Positions 1 through 11,839 of a stretch of DNA of 64,000 bases are shown piece by piece. The stretch's first letter is position 1. Every line of letters starts with the position of its first letter. Under the pieces are notes generated by a model. The model ran no database searches. It saw only the letters and a program-made list of their open reading frames with translations, and was not told the DNA's origin. This stretch comes from Pontederia crassipes (lineage: Eukaryota; Streptophyta; Magnoliopsida; Commelinales; Pontederiaceae), in assembly GCA_030549335.1 (NCBI GenBank), contig CM060193.1:64202646-64266645 (forward strand), given 5' to 3'. The position numbers and the translations under genes are program-made.

Positions 1-2330
1 ATGACTTTAATGCGGAAGTTCAATAGTCGAAATATTATAGAAAAAGAACTTTAATGCGGAAGTTCGATAGTCAAAATATCAAAGGCATAGTTCACCCATA
101 TATGTGATAACAATATGATAAGAGATCATAAATCTCAAAGAGTTCCATAAGCGGAAGGAAATTCAATAAACGGAATAGCATGATGTCTATGAATAACATG
201 ATAATCGTAACACTGAATCCAACTGAAGTAAACATGATGATAAAGTAGTCATGTGCAACAATCTCCAAGCTCTGTGCCCTCCAACACCTCATCAGTTAGC
301 GTTTTCACCTACAAAATCCCATTACGGGAGAATCGAATACCCATGAGCAAAAAGTCCAGTACAATAGCAAATAGACGGTGAAATAAGGATCAATGATAAT
401 CATGAAATCAATGTATCAATCTCTGACAATATTAATGTCTATGTTTTATTCTTTATTATAACTATTCTTTATTTTTACTCTGTATAATCTTTACGATACC
501 ATGTTTCAGGCTTTACTATACTTTACTTTACCATACTCTATGCTTTACTTTACAGTACTTTGCTTTACATTGCTTTACATTACAGTACTCTATTTTACAT
601 TGCTTTACTTTACAATACTCCGCTTTACATTCCTTTACATTACATGGCTTTACTGTGAGTTGCACTACGTCTTTTACATTACTATAATATTCTTAAAGTT
701 AGTTGTCCTATACGAGCTCGACTTTATTAGATTGGGATGCCAGGGGTGCCTCTCTGAATCTTTAAAGTCAGTAAGCTCATAAAAGGAAAAGGGGTGGGTG
801 TTAATACCTCACCCAGTTCGGAAGGTAGATGGAAGAAATCCTATAATTCAGGAACAATGATCAATTAAGTAACCTGTAGATTCACTGTCTCCTCAGCTAG
901 CTATCTGTCCCTCTGGCATAATACAATAATCTCTGGGGGAAGGAGTGTGACTATTGCATCACCCTTCGTTCGAGATACATGTGGGAGAAGACTTGAAATC
1001 TCAGGAATAGTGATCATTGAAGACAATAGCTTCGCTGTCCCCTCAACTAACTACATATCCCTCATTTGCTTTAACTCTGATCTTTGCTTTAAACTTTGGG
1101 GGCGGCACATAGCAATTCCATGTCTTTATTTTTACTTTATTTATCTTTAGTCATCGTGAAATCTATGATTTAGGACCCAACTGGGCATTAATCTCTGTAC
1201 AATATGACTCGTCCAGCATAAGTGAACTGATTAGAGTCTCGGTTATGATTTGGAGTGGGTCAATCCGATTAGGTCAAACCGAAGGGTCTGACTGTCGGAT
1301 CGGTCGACCATTCCTGATGGACCGGTCGATCGTTCTCTAGCACCGGTCGATTGTTCCTGGTGGACCGGTCGACCGTTTCTCTGGCACTGGTCAACCGGTC
1401 ATCTTGGATCGGTTGGCCGTGTTCATGGTTGATCAGAGGATCGGTCGACCGCTCGCATAGGCCGGTCGCCCGGTTGCAAAATCAGGCGGACGTGCACTGC
1501 GCGTCGGATCGGTCGATCGGTCGAATGCCCGGTCGGCCGATCGTGAGGTCAGATCTGTCCGTTGACAGATAGATCGATCGACCTCCATAGTGAGACCGAT
1601 CGACCGATCAATAAGAACTCATATGAGTTCTGTACGCAGATCGGTCGATCGCTGATACAATCGGTCGACCGGTCCCTGTGATAAAACAGGGCCACCAGAC
1701 TTCTTCTCCATTTCCGATGGCCTTCCGACCGTCAAATGACGCCGACAACAATACGAAAAATGTAGGAAATCTCCTCAGAATAATAATGAACTAATCCTAT
1801 GCATTAAACAATCGCTATTTCATCGTTTAGGGATTTAGAATGCTAAGGGTACCTTTCTGTTCGAAATTCGCCGACGAACTGCGCGTCGACCGTTCGATCA
1901 CCGGCTGTCCTCGATTGTTGGAAAGGGGCGCCCGTGCCTTGCGCGCGTAGAGGAGGGCCGAGATGCGTCAAGTGGATGTTGGATGAGTCGTGATTCGTCC
2001 GTGCTCGAGCTCCGTTCGTTCGTCGTGAGTCCGTCGGAGTTGCAGAAGACGAAGAAGAAGGAGGTGGTGGAAAGAACTGCGGCCGGCAGAAATCCAAGGG
2101 GGGCGCGAGGTCGCCCTCACGTCCTCCCTTTATAGGATCGGTCGATCAGGATGTCGGCCGATCGTGGCGCAAATCAAGGGAGGATTCACCTCCCCTTTCG
2201 ACCATTTTTGGCCGTTCTAGTTTTCTTTTTTTTGAATTCGATTTGAATTCTGAATAAATTTCTTCATTAATTGCTTTGATTTCCAATTCATTAATGTGAT
2301 TTACTTATGTTAAAAATTCGATACATTACA
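1..2330 (-). repeat. 3' LTR (window-truncated) of a Ty3/gypsy element
   Basis: This stretch is a direct repeat of 11981-14308, so it is the second LTR of the same element. Position 1 aligns with 11981, so about 141 bp of the LTR lie outside the window. The internal coding region reads on the minus strand, which makes this the 3' LTR. It ends in ATTACA at 2330 and is followed by a run of C (a polypurine tract on the minus strand). A hand comparison of roughly the first 330 bp shows about 25-27 differences from the other LTR, near 92% identity, so the insertion is not recent. It contains CTTTACATT-like repeats (about 500-650) and a cluster of CGGTCGACCG-like palindromes (about 1290-1690). Confidence 0.93.
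1290..1690. repeat. Cluster of degenerate CGGTCGACCG palindromes in the 3' LTR
   Basis: About fourteen copies of a 10-bp palindrome related to CGGTCGACCG or CGATCGGTCG occur in 400 bp, spaced irregularly at 20-40 bp. The same array is present at 13270-13660 in the other LTR, so it belonged to the element before insertion. Function is unknown. It could be a cis-acting regulatory array or a self-pairing RNA segment. Confidence 0.8.
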
Positions 2331-2334
2331 ATAT

Positions 2335-2345
2335 TACCCCCCAAA
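2335..2345 (-). other. Polypurine tract of the minus-strand element
   Basis: On the minus strand this reads TTTTGGGGGG directly upstream of the 3' LTR. It follows the conserved segment GAGGACGAATTTT (plus strand 2348-2362, reversed) seen just after pol in many plant chromoviruses. The polypurine tract primes plus-strand DNA synthesis during reverse transcription. Confidence 0.85.
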
Positions 2346-2375
2346 AGAAAATTCGTCCTCGAATTTTGATAAGAG

Positions 2376-5300
2376 TTAGGACTTACCAAATAATTTTGAA
2401 AACTTTTCTCGCATCTCTGATTCTACTTCCTATGTGACCTTTTTTGCTTGGTGATGCTTCCATGCTACTTTGACTAATGATACATTTTTCTTTCTTTGTT
2501 GATGTTCTTGGTATTCCAATATCTCTATGGGTTGTTCTTCATATGTCAGATCCTCTTTGAGGTTTGGTTCCTCAATTTGGATTACATTAGCGTAGTCGTG
2601 CTTGTACATTCGGAGCAGAGAGACATGGAAGACATTGTGCACTCTTGAATATGCCGGAGACAGGGCCAATCTGCATGCTGAGTCTCCAACCATATCTAAA
2701 ATTTCAAATGTACCTACATACCTTGGACTCAATTTTTCACGCTTACTAAAACACATCACTCCTTTGATGGGGGAGACCTTGAGCAAGACTTGGTCTCCTG
2801 TCTTAAAGGTATGTTCACGGCATTTCTTGTCTGTATAGGCTTTCTGGCGATCTTGCGCGGACTTCATTATTTTTTTTATTAATTCAACTCTATCCGTGTA
2901 CTCTTTGGTCTGCTTCTGTAATTCTACGCTCAAAATTTTTCTTTTACCAACTTCGCCCCAACATGCCGGGGAGCGACATGGACGACCATACAATGCTTCA
3001 AAGGGAGACATCTCTATGCTAGCATGGAAGCTGTTGCTGTAAGAGAACTCTATAAGAGGTAAATGCTTGTCCCAATTGTCATGCCAATCCAGTGCACATA
3101 CTCTAAGCATATCTTCTAACATCTGAATGATTTTCTCTTATTGGCCGTCCGTCTAGGGATGGAAGGCCGTACTGTAGAGAAGTCTCATTCCAAAAGCATT
3201 CTAGAGGTTCTTCCAGAATCTTGACATGAATCTGGGATCTCTTTCAGACACGATGGTTGATGGGATCCCGTGAAGTCTAACAATCTCCTGCACATATAAA
3301 TTCATGAGACTTTCAAGAGATTGTTTTACCTTAATAGGTAGGAAGTGAGCCGATTTAGTAACTCGATCTACTATTACCCAAATGGTATCGTGCCCCTTTT
3401 GAGTCCGGGGTAAGTCGGTAATGAAGTCAATCGATATCTCCTCCCACTTCCACTGTGGGATACCCAGACTCTTCAAGTTTCCTTGAGATTTCTAGTGTTC
3501 CACTTTGACTTGTTGGCACACTATGCATTTAGATACATATTTTGCGATCTTCTTCTTCATATCTGACCACCAGAAACTCCTCTGTACATCCTTGTACATT
3601 TTTGTACTCACTGGGTGAATTGCAAACTCGGACTTGTGACATTCATCTAGCACTTCCCTGCGGAGTTCGAGGTTATTCGGTACCCATAAACGATCTCGGT
3701 ACCTGATGCCACAATATGAAGAGACTTTAAAATTTGTAGTTTCAATACTAGCCTTTATCATCATAATCTGATAGTCAGAGTCTTCTACTTGAGCTTCAAT
3801 GATTCTCCCTATCATATCCGGTACTATATATTGCATAATCATCAATGACCCATCATGTCTTACCCTTGATGTCCACTTGAAAAGTTCCTCCATCATTTCA
3901 ATTTGTCGAAGGCGCATGAAGGCGATATATCCTTCCCACTTTCTACTGAGTGCATCTGCTACTAAGTTTGCTTTACTTGGATGGTAGTTGATGACAAACT
4001 CATAATCCTTTAAGAACTCCATCCAATGCCTTTGGCGCATATTCAACTTTTTCTGTGTAAAGACATACTTCAAGCTATTGTGGTCTGTGTAGATCACAAA
4101 TTCTTCTCAATACAGGTAATGACGCCAAAGCTTGAGAGCAAACACTACTGCTATCAATTCGAGGTCATGCGTTGGGTAATTGACCTCATGCTTCTTTAGC
4201 TGTCTGGGTGCGTATGTCACTATTTTTTCATGTTGCATCAGTACGCATCCCAATCCCGTGCCACTAACGTCACTGTAAACTACGTAACCACCGTTGTCCG
4301 ATGGTAACGTCAGGATTGACGCTAAAGTTAGCCGCTTCTTTAACTCTTGAAAGCTTTTTTCATATTTGAGTGACCAAATAAACTTTTCTCCTTTTCTTAT
4401 AAGCTTGGTCAGTGGCAACGCAATTCTGGAGAAATCCTTGATGAAGCATATGTAGTAACCTGCTAGACCAAGGAAACTCCTAATCTCGGAGATATTTTTT
4501 GGTTGAGTCCAGTTTGACACTGCTTCCACTTTTGCTGGATCCACTATAATTCCATCATTGGAGACGATGTGTCCAAGAAACATCATCTGCTCTAACCAAA
4601 ATTCACATTTGGAAAACTTTGCATACAACTTCTTCGCTCGCAAAGTTTCCAATACTATCATCAAATGTTCTCTATGCTGCTCTACGCTTGGCGAGTGGAT
4701 GAGGTTGTTGTCCATGAAGACAATCACGAACTTATCCAGGTGTTCATGAAAAGTTCGATTCATGAGATCCATGGATGCCATCGGGGCATTTGTTAACCCA
4801 ACGGCATTACTAGAAACTCGTAATGTCCATATCTTGATCGTGTCTTTGGAATGTCTTCCTCTGCTACCCTTAGCTAATGGTATCCGCTCCTCAGATCAAT
4901 TTTGGAGAACACCTTTGCTTCAGATAACTGATCAAATAAGTCGTTAATGCGAGGTAGCGGATATTTGTTCTTTATTGTGACTTTGTTTAACATTCTGTAA
5001 TCGATACAAAGCCTCAACGATCCGTCCTTCTTTTTGACAAAAAGAACTGGTGCACCTCATGGCGAAACACTAGGCCTGATGAAACCTTTATCCAGTAACT
5101 GTTGAATCTGATCCTTCAATTCCTTCATCTCTGCTAGAGCCATGCGGTATGGGGCTTTGGAAATTGACTTCAATATAGAAGTCTATCTCCCTTCTGGACG
5201 GTAGATCACTTATGTCATCAGGGAATACAACAGAAAATTTTCTCACAACTTCTATGTCTTGAGGAGTCTTCTTTGGTTCCACTATCTTGGTCACACTTGC

Positions 5301-5880
5301 TAGGTAACTTCTACATCCCTTTTGCAGTAGCTTATGTGCCTTCATGGCAGACACTATGATATTTGGTTCTTTCTGTGCAATGCCTCTAACTATAACTTTA
5401 TCTATACTCTGTGTGCTTATAATTACCTTCTTTTGCTTGCACAAGATAGAAGCATCATGGGAGGTTAGTCAATCCATGTCCAAAATTATATCATAATCTC
5501 TCATAGGAATAATGATAAGATTTGCAAGATGGTTCTTTTTCTCTATCTCCATGGGTACATTATGGAAGTACTTGGTAATCAGGGTTCCTTGTGGGGTCAA
5601 TATATTCATTTTATGCTCTAAATTCTATGCATTTAACCCTAATATTTTGGCACATTCTTCAGATATAAAAGAATGGGAGGCACCGGAATCGAACAATACT
5701 TTAGTAAGTAGTTCAGCTACGAATAGCGTACCTCGAATGATCTCAGTGTCATTCTGTGGAACATCCTCTTCTAAATTGAAGAGTCTTCCTTACACCAACT
5801 GTTGTTGTCCACGTCTTGGACAATTCGCTGTGATGTGACCCATTCCACCGCAGTAGTAGCATGCTCCTGACTTCATACAG
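2376..5880 (-). pseudogene. pol: Decayed Ty3/gypsy chromovirus pol (protease, RT, RNase H, integrase, chromodomain)
   Basis: Read on the minus strand, the usual Ty3 order is visible. The aspartic protease motif DSGASHSF lies near 5676. Reverse transcriptase spans about 5080-4400, RNase H ([14 protein letters not shown]) lies near 4250, and integrase spans about 3530-2700 with a [14 protein letters not shown] segment. The C-terminal segment RVHNVFHVSLLR near 2640 is followed by a chromodomain-like tail ending at 2376. The tail and the LTR style suggest a Tekay/Del-type chromovirus. The frame is broken by many stops and shifts. The RT signature reads FMDN instead of x-x-D-D, and the integrase SDRD motif reads SERD, so enzyme activity is very unlikely. 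Several stops are former tryptophan codons (2430-2432, 5057-5059, 5469-5471). Confidence 0.92.
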
Positions 5881-6290
5881 CATTCTCCAGCATGGGTCCT
5901 GTCATAGGTGTTGCATAAAATCCACTCATCTTGTGCGGGTGGTGTTTGAGGGGCTCTGGGAGGCTGTTGCCTCTGCTGCTGAGCTGGGCGCCTTGGCGCC
6001 TGCTGAGGAGGTCGCTGTTGTTGCTGCTATTGTTGTGGTTGCTGTTGCTGTGGTGGAGGAGCTTGTTGTGGAGGACGGTAGGGTTGTTGTTGTGGATGAT
6101 GATTCTATTGAGGCACCGGGTAAGGACGGTACCGATTATCCCATCGTTGTTGTTGATGATTATTCCCACGAAAATGTTGTTGCTGATGGGAACTTTGTCA
6201 TACATTCTGCTGGGCCCTCTTCTCCTTCAGAAGGTCTTGGTGGTCCTTCTCGGTCATAAGTTTAAATGAGTTGTGAGAAAGCTTCTCGAA
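5817..6290 (-). pseudogene. gag: Gag C-terminal part with zinc knuckle
   Basis: The minus strand encodes a CX2CX4HX4C zinc knuckle (CYYCGGMGHITANC) near 5820-5860. It is preceded by a long glutamine- and proline-rich stretch (about 5930-6200) and by a segment like the end of the gag core (MTEKDHQDLL near 6250). Zinc knuckles bind the element's RNA for packaging. Upstream of about 6290 the reading frame is lost, where a foreign element interrupts it. The plus-strand open frames here, rich in valine or leucine, are shadows of the CAA/CAG-rich antisense. Confidence 0.82.
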
Positions 6291-7955
6291 AGATTATTAT
6301 AGTGATGCATCCTCTGGTCATCTATCGAGAACTTTAACTGGGTGTTCATCAATCACGAAATGTTGGTTAAATGTATAGCTAATGAGCGATTAGAGAGGGA
6401 CGCCTTTCTGAACCTCGATCGCGAACTCGAATTGACATTTCATCGTTGTAAATCAATTAGAGAGGGAATTCTTATTCACAAAACTCATTGTTGCTCGCAC
6501 TCTGACACTCATTCTTAGGAATGATAGTGATCGTATTTGACTTATAGGCATGTAATAATCGATGAATATTCTGTCGTTCCCTTTATCCAATGTGTCATCT
6601 TCTTTTGCTTGTCATGATAGACTCATATAATTGTCGAAGTACTATCCATTGTTCTTGTTATCCATAAACTTTGTCCAATATTTGGAAATTTCCTTGCAAT
6701 TAGTTTTCCACTCGTAACATTAGTACTTATCTTTATGAGAACTTTGTATAAAATTAACCATGGTAACAAGACTAGATCAAAGAATTAATTCTTTTATGGA
6801 ATTTTAAATATGCACATTAGGAAAATGTTATAGACAAAAGAATATGATATATGCAGGATTATTGTGAAATATCAAGAAAAATAAAAAGAGATCACAATAG
6901 TGAGAAGGAAAGTTATGTACATGATACATAGTACCATATGAGATTTTGACATGTATTGGATCAACTGTTTATTTGTTAAGTTCCACCATCAAAGATATTG
7001 TGTATTTACAATATTTTTAATGTTTCTATATTCAATTATATTAATCAAATCCTTTGTAGACAAGCTCATCAATCAACAAATCATCAACAAAAGTTTTTGT
7101 CTATGTCCATCTCTGGCCAACTGGATCAAGATCTTTTATCTTTCCTTATCTAAAGTCTCTAAATTGCAATGAGTCATTGGATGCTATAACTATGATGACC
7201 AAGAATATTCCTAAACCATCGTATGTATCCTTGGGCTAATATTCAGTTAGAAGTCCAACAACTGCAGATATCAATACTCAAATCATAAGAATGATCAATG
7301 TTAAATCATGTAAAATATTCTAAACAAACATGCAGAAGCTTCTTGATGATTTTTTTCGACATACTTGTTGAAAAAAGATATTCTGCTTGTCATTATCATA
7401 GCATCAAGTGAAATAGAGATCTTCCTTGCTTTTTCATCTAGTCCTCCATTGCTCTTCAAGGTCTTGTTATTATGTTCACGTACAATGGATGCTAACTCAT
7501 CTAGGTTAATGCAATAGTCAGTTTTTCTTCTCTTTTGAAATATGATATTTTTGTGTGCTATGCGTTAAAGCAAAAAATCAAAGAGAGCAGAACACCAACA
7601 GAGAATCAAAGAGAGCAGAACATCAATAGAGAATAATACATACAATTACCTTCTGCTCATATAGAATCAAAGATTGCACCATCAATAAATTGAAGAGCAG
7701 CCTTCTGCATATAAAGAGAAACTCAATCTATTCGAGTATAAGAGAATTTGTCTTGAGAAGAAAAATATAGTATAAATTATAAGAGTCAAGGAAAATGAAC
7801 TTTATAAATGAAAATTTCCTTTAGTATTTGTGTTATAGGAAAAAAAATTCATTCAAGTAAAGAGAAAGTTGGAAGCGAGAATGACCAAATAAGAATAAAG
7901 TATTCATTCTTATCCTTCATAACATATATCTAAATTTCGAGGACGAAATTTTTTA
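6291..7955 (+). other. Internal remnant upstream of the nested LTR, not recognised
   Basis: This is 1.7 kb of AT-rich DNA between the broken gag and the polypurine tract at 7956. By position it is the 3' internal part of the plus-strand nested element, since 7934-7951 carries the TTTCGAGGACGAAAT signature that follows pol in plant gypsy elements. No integrase or other retrotransposon protein is readable. A short tandem repeat (AATCAAAGAGAGCAGAACA, two copies) lies near 7577-7625. One unexplained stop-free minus-strand segment of about 90 codons lies at 7310-7556. Confidence 0.5.
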
Positions 7956-7968
7956 AGGAGGAGAGAAT
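7956..7968 (+). other. Polypurine tract of the nested element
   Basis: The purine run AAGGAGGAGAGAA sits directly before the LTR start at 7969 and just after GAGGACGAAAT. This is the expected primer site for plus-strand synthesis. Its orientation shows that the nested element runs opposite to the host retrotransposon. Confidence 0.75.
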
Positions 7969-10795
7969 TATCACGGACGTGCTCCATAAGTATCATTTCA
8001 ACATAATCTTACTTTTAACGAGCATTTTAAATAAGTTTAGATGCTTATATAGTCATGGTTGCATGTAGCAATTAACCCTTGAATTAAAGCATAATCAAAA
8101 TTAAATTATCGATAAGTGTTATAAAGAAATTATATAAGATTATTAAGAATAAATTATAATAATTATAAATATTATAATAAAAATGTTTAATTATAATTAA
8201 CTAATATTAATTAGAAGTTTAACACTAATTTTTAACCAAATAATATGATTGGACCTCCATTTCAACCAATAGGGTTTCAAGCAGCTGAAGCAGGCAGCTC
8301 ACCAGCTGCTTAGAAAATGATTTTTCCAAACCGTCATATGACGTGTTAAAATTCTGAAAAAACTATATAAATCATTTATTCATATTATCCGCAAGCTGAA
8401 AAATTTTCAAGACCAGATCAGTTGCCGAACAGCCTGAGGAAATTTGACAAGTTCGCTGGGTTAGGGTGAATCTGCGGGTCCGAAACTGACCTACAACTTC
8501 ATAAGATCATATCTTCATGAGTAGTTCTTCATAAATCCTGAAAATTTACATGATTCATCTTCCCGATGTGAGATTTCCATGAACACAAGAATCATAAAAA
8601 AGAACTTCTGTAGAGGAAGTTATGAACCGATAACCGTAGGTCACTCACTCTGTCCCGAGTCAGAGACAGGTCCGCCTTATAGATTAGGGTATGATTAGGG
8701 TAAATAGAATTAGGGTTTGAAATTTATACATTTAAAGATACTTCACAAGGGTTTAGTGAGAAGTGAAAGCATCAAATTTGGATGTGTAGAGGCGGAGAAA
8801 TGAATTTTTCATTTCATAGTGAGTCTTCTGTCAGATTCTAGGACATTGACAGATTGCGACCCGAATTAACTATTTTTGTTATAAGTCTATATAGGAGTTA
8901 AATTCTTTAATTTTTATGACAAAATACTAATGAAGTCTAGATTTCAGAAAAAATATGCCCTAGTTAAATGGACAAGTATGAAGGAATATATAAATTAATA
9001 TTTCAGTGACACACAGTCTGCCAGGGCACAAACCCTAGGTCAGATTGCTTGGGATGTCCTAACTTATTCACTTGAAATTTGATAATGATATTTGGGGATT
9101 GAAAACCTTAGTATGTCTAGTTTCTAATTAATTCAGAATCATAAGATTTGCCCATGTGGTTAAGAAGTTATGAATTATTGATTGACAGACACTCAGTCTG
9201 AAACCCTGAAACAACACCTAGTTAAGCTTTGGAGAATTAAAAAATTCTAAGTGTGGAATAGCTTATGAATATAAATGTCTGAAATTAGAAATTGGTATTA
9301 GAGGAGGTTATATGCATTTTAGGGTGCATAAGCATTCATAAATCATGAGCATGCATTACATATTACCTTATTAGTGATTGAGAAGTAAGAAGACATTATT
9401 GTTTGTAGGAAAACCTCAAGTTGCAAGTGAAAGGGAGGAAATTTAATAAACCTCCTTGAAGTGATAAAGTACAAGGTGAGTGGATAAATTTACAATATAG
9501 CAAAATGTTATATGTTAGTTCTTTTATTTATGATATTATTTCAAGCAAAGATTATTAATGTTATTATTATTGAAACATATCTTGAACTATGAAAAGTATT
9601 TATGATATTTTTCAATGATTTTATATGAGATGGAACAACCTTTTACATGAAAATGTTTTCAGGGAACAATGCTTGTGAAGTTAAAATAAGTTTTATTTGA
9701 TAATGATATGAGATTATGACATGTGTATTTTGATATTGTTAAACTCCGTATATTCATTAGCCATGCTATTTGAAAAAGGTCTTTGGAACCGCATTCGATA
9801 TACTTGAAGCCTTTAGGGCGTATATCGGGTGTCTTTGCCCTTTGGGGGCTGCTTTGCGTGCACGTATTGACCCATGATCGCTCTGCGTATCTGAGAATCA
9901 TGATTGGGTGCATGATTGGGATACGTATTGACCCATGATTTGCTTTGCGTATCTGAGACTCTTGATTGTGAAGCTCTGCTTAACTGTATGACACACAATC
10001 ATATAAGGATACGTATTGACCCATGATTTGCTCTGCGTATCTATGACTCTTGATTATGAAGCTCTGCTTAACTGTATGGCACATGATTATAGAGGGATAC
10101 ATATTGACCCATGATGAGTATGTGCAATGACACATGTGTGGAGTTTAACTATGAATATGATGATATCTTGAATAATTTGTATTTATGTAAAAGTTCATAT
10201 GATTTGAAAAGTTATGTGAAATGAGTTATGCTTTAAATGTTTTCTCATATGAAATAAATGTGGTTATTTAAATGTTATATGCACTCGTATTGTTCTTCTA
10301 TGTTGTACTTTTATTTCACTCACTGAGCAAATGATTGTTGCTCACAGTACCCATTTTAAATTTTTCAGATACTCGTAAGTTCTCAAGTTGAGTCGACTCA
10401 AAGCTTACTTTTGATGTATATAAAAGAGGTCGAACCGCCGGAGCACTGTTATTTTTCTTTCGCATTTGTTTTTGAAAGCATGCATGTAATAAATAAACTC
10501 GAGAGTTGTACTAGAGTTTATTAAAATCATTTTGTAAGGTTGTATGAGACTTGATCCTGTGGGGTTATATGTGAAATAGTTTGTGGAAAAAAAATATAAT
10601 GCCCATATGTGAATGTCATATCTTATTGTTTTTATTAAACTTTGATGAATATATATCCATCTTTTGTATGTGTTGACTAATGACACAAGAAAATAAGGGA
10701 GGGATGTTTTACCGATTTTATTTTTGGAATGGCTAAACGTAACTAAGATTTATGATAATTGAGATTAGCACTTAGTCACGGAGTTGGGTGTGACA
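7969..10795 (+). repeat. LTR of a second gypsy-type element nested in gag
   Basis: This block of about 2.8 kb starts TATCACGG after a polypurine tract and ends GTGTGACA. The ends are the expected inverted pair TGTCAC/GTGACA with one mutated base at the start. A TATA box (TATATAAAT, 8364-8372) fits an LTR promoter. Near its 3' part are three to four tandem copies of an 88-bp unit (9858-10130). I see no matching 5' LTR or primer-binding site to the left, so only the 3' end of the element remains or the rest was deleted. It splits the gag of the host element. Confidence 0.75.
9858..10130 (+). repeat. 88-bp tandem repeat inside the nested LTR
   Basis: Units beginning GATACGTATTGACCCATGAT start near 9920, 10008 and 10096, with a diverged shorter unit near 9858. 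Spacing between clear units is 88 bp. Each contains GCTCTGCGTATCT and AAGCTCTGCTTAACTGTATG. The array has no coding potential. Confidence 0.85.
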
Positions 10796-11110
10796 GCAGA
10801 GGCGAGTACGTTGGAGATGGAGGAATGAAATGGGTCTCCCCTTCGTTATACATTTCGTTCTCGCAAGTGGATGCTGATACTCTCCTTTGAGATGACATCT
10901 ATAAAAAGACCATGACAATATTTGATAAAAGCATATAATCAAATATCTTTAACCAAAATAGAAATCTTAGATAAAAATTGAGACCTTGCGGCTCAATATC
11001 ATACTCACTGAATCAAAGATAATCTCATAATAGAGTCGGCCAAAATAAAACTTAAACATTCGTCTAAGGCACACTAAGGCCTTCACTTAGAAATAGAAAA
11101 TTGTTCGGTG
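10796..11110. other. Non-coding retrotransposon internal DNA
   Basis: This connects the end of the nested LTR to the N-terminal gag relic. I see no readable gag core on the minus strand and no host gene. It presumably belongs to the host retrotransposon. Confidence 0.4.
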
Positions 11111-11629
11111 CTAATCACTATGTCGAGAAGGTCCCCCAAGTTCATTCTCGGGTTTCTTCTCATGCTTCGGAGGATTCGGACATTCGTCTTCAAAATGTCC
11201 ATCTTGATCGCACAAACCGCAGTATGGTTCTGGATCAAACTGACTTATCGGGCTGGTTTCCCGACTCTGAACTTCTCTTCTTGGTTCAGGGGTTTTTTCT
11301 TCCCCATCCGAAGATAGGCAGATAGGATTGTTGAGACGTCCTCCTATCGTCTGCAAGTGCCATCTTCGATTTATTTCTTCGCGTGTCTCCATGGGTAGGA
11401 AGTCGCGTGGGGAGGGTAAATCTGGATCGTTACTTCCCACGCTCTCTAAATCTGACTACCCCTATTCTTATGAAGCAAGCTGTAGCGGAATTACATGCCT
11501 ATTCTCGCGTCCTGGTGCTTGTTCTACTTCCGGAATAGGAGGATCTAGTGGGCGTGCTCGTGCCCCAACTATATGAACAACTCTCATACCTCTACGTACA
11601 ACTCTGGTTATCATGCGACGGGGAGGCAT
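11111..11629 (-). pseudogene. gag: Gag N-terminal relic with a second zinc knuckle
   Basis: A minus-strand frame opens with ATG at 11629 (MPPRR, a common start for chromovirus Gag), runs about 51 codons and hits TAA. A second open stretch (11440-11111) is rich in proline and charge. It contains CGLCDQDGHFEDEC, a CX2CX4HX4C knuckle, near 11190. A zinc knuckle this close to the 5' end is unexpected, because the usual knuckle is C-terminal and is present here at about 5840. It may be a divergent element-specific domain or a rearranged copy. Confidence 0.6.
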
Positions 11630-11824
11630 CTATAAAACAAGTTAACTCAATAACATAAGTATGATTCACATAAGAATGTACTTATTACTTACTTGAGGAG
11701 TGGAGTCGCAAATATTTGAGAAGCTTGCACATGACTTTACTTTGTACTGTGTATCAATATAAACAATAAATACTATGCATGCACATCTACTCTATTATGA
11801 TCAATGAGGGAGCCAAGAACTTAG

Positions 11825-11836
11825 GCTCTGATACCA
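11825..11836 (-). other. Primer binding site, initiator Met-tRNA type
   Basis: On the minus strand this reads TGGTATCAGAGC, complementary to the 3' end of plant initiator methionine tRNA, the usual minus-strand primer of Ty3/gypsy elements. It lies three bases inside the 5' LTR, which fixes the LTR boundary and the element's orientation. Confidence 0.95.
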
Positions 11837-11839
11837 AAC

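Noticed and set aside
501..782. Plus-strand frame of 93 codons, also at 12479-12760
   Set aside because: It lies within both LTRs and is built from CTTTACATT repeats. Repetitive translation with no domain.
5861..6269. Long plus-strand frames rich in Val/Leu
   Set aside because: Antisense of the Gln/Pro-rich Gag region on the minus strand, which carries the zinc knuckle.
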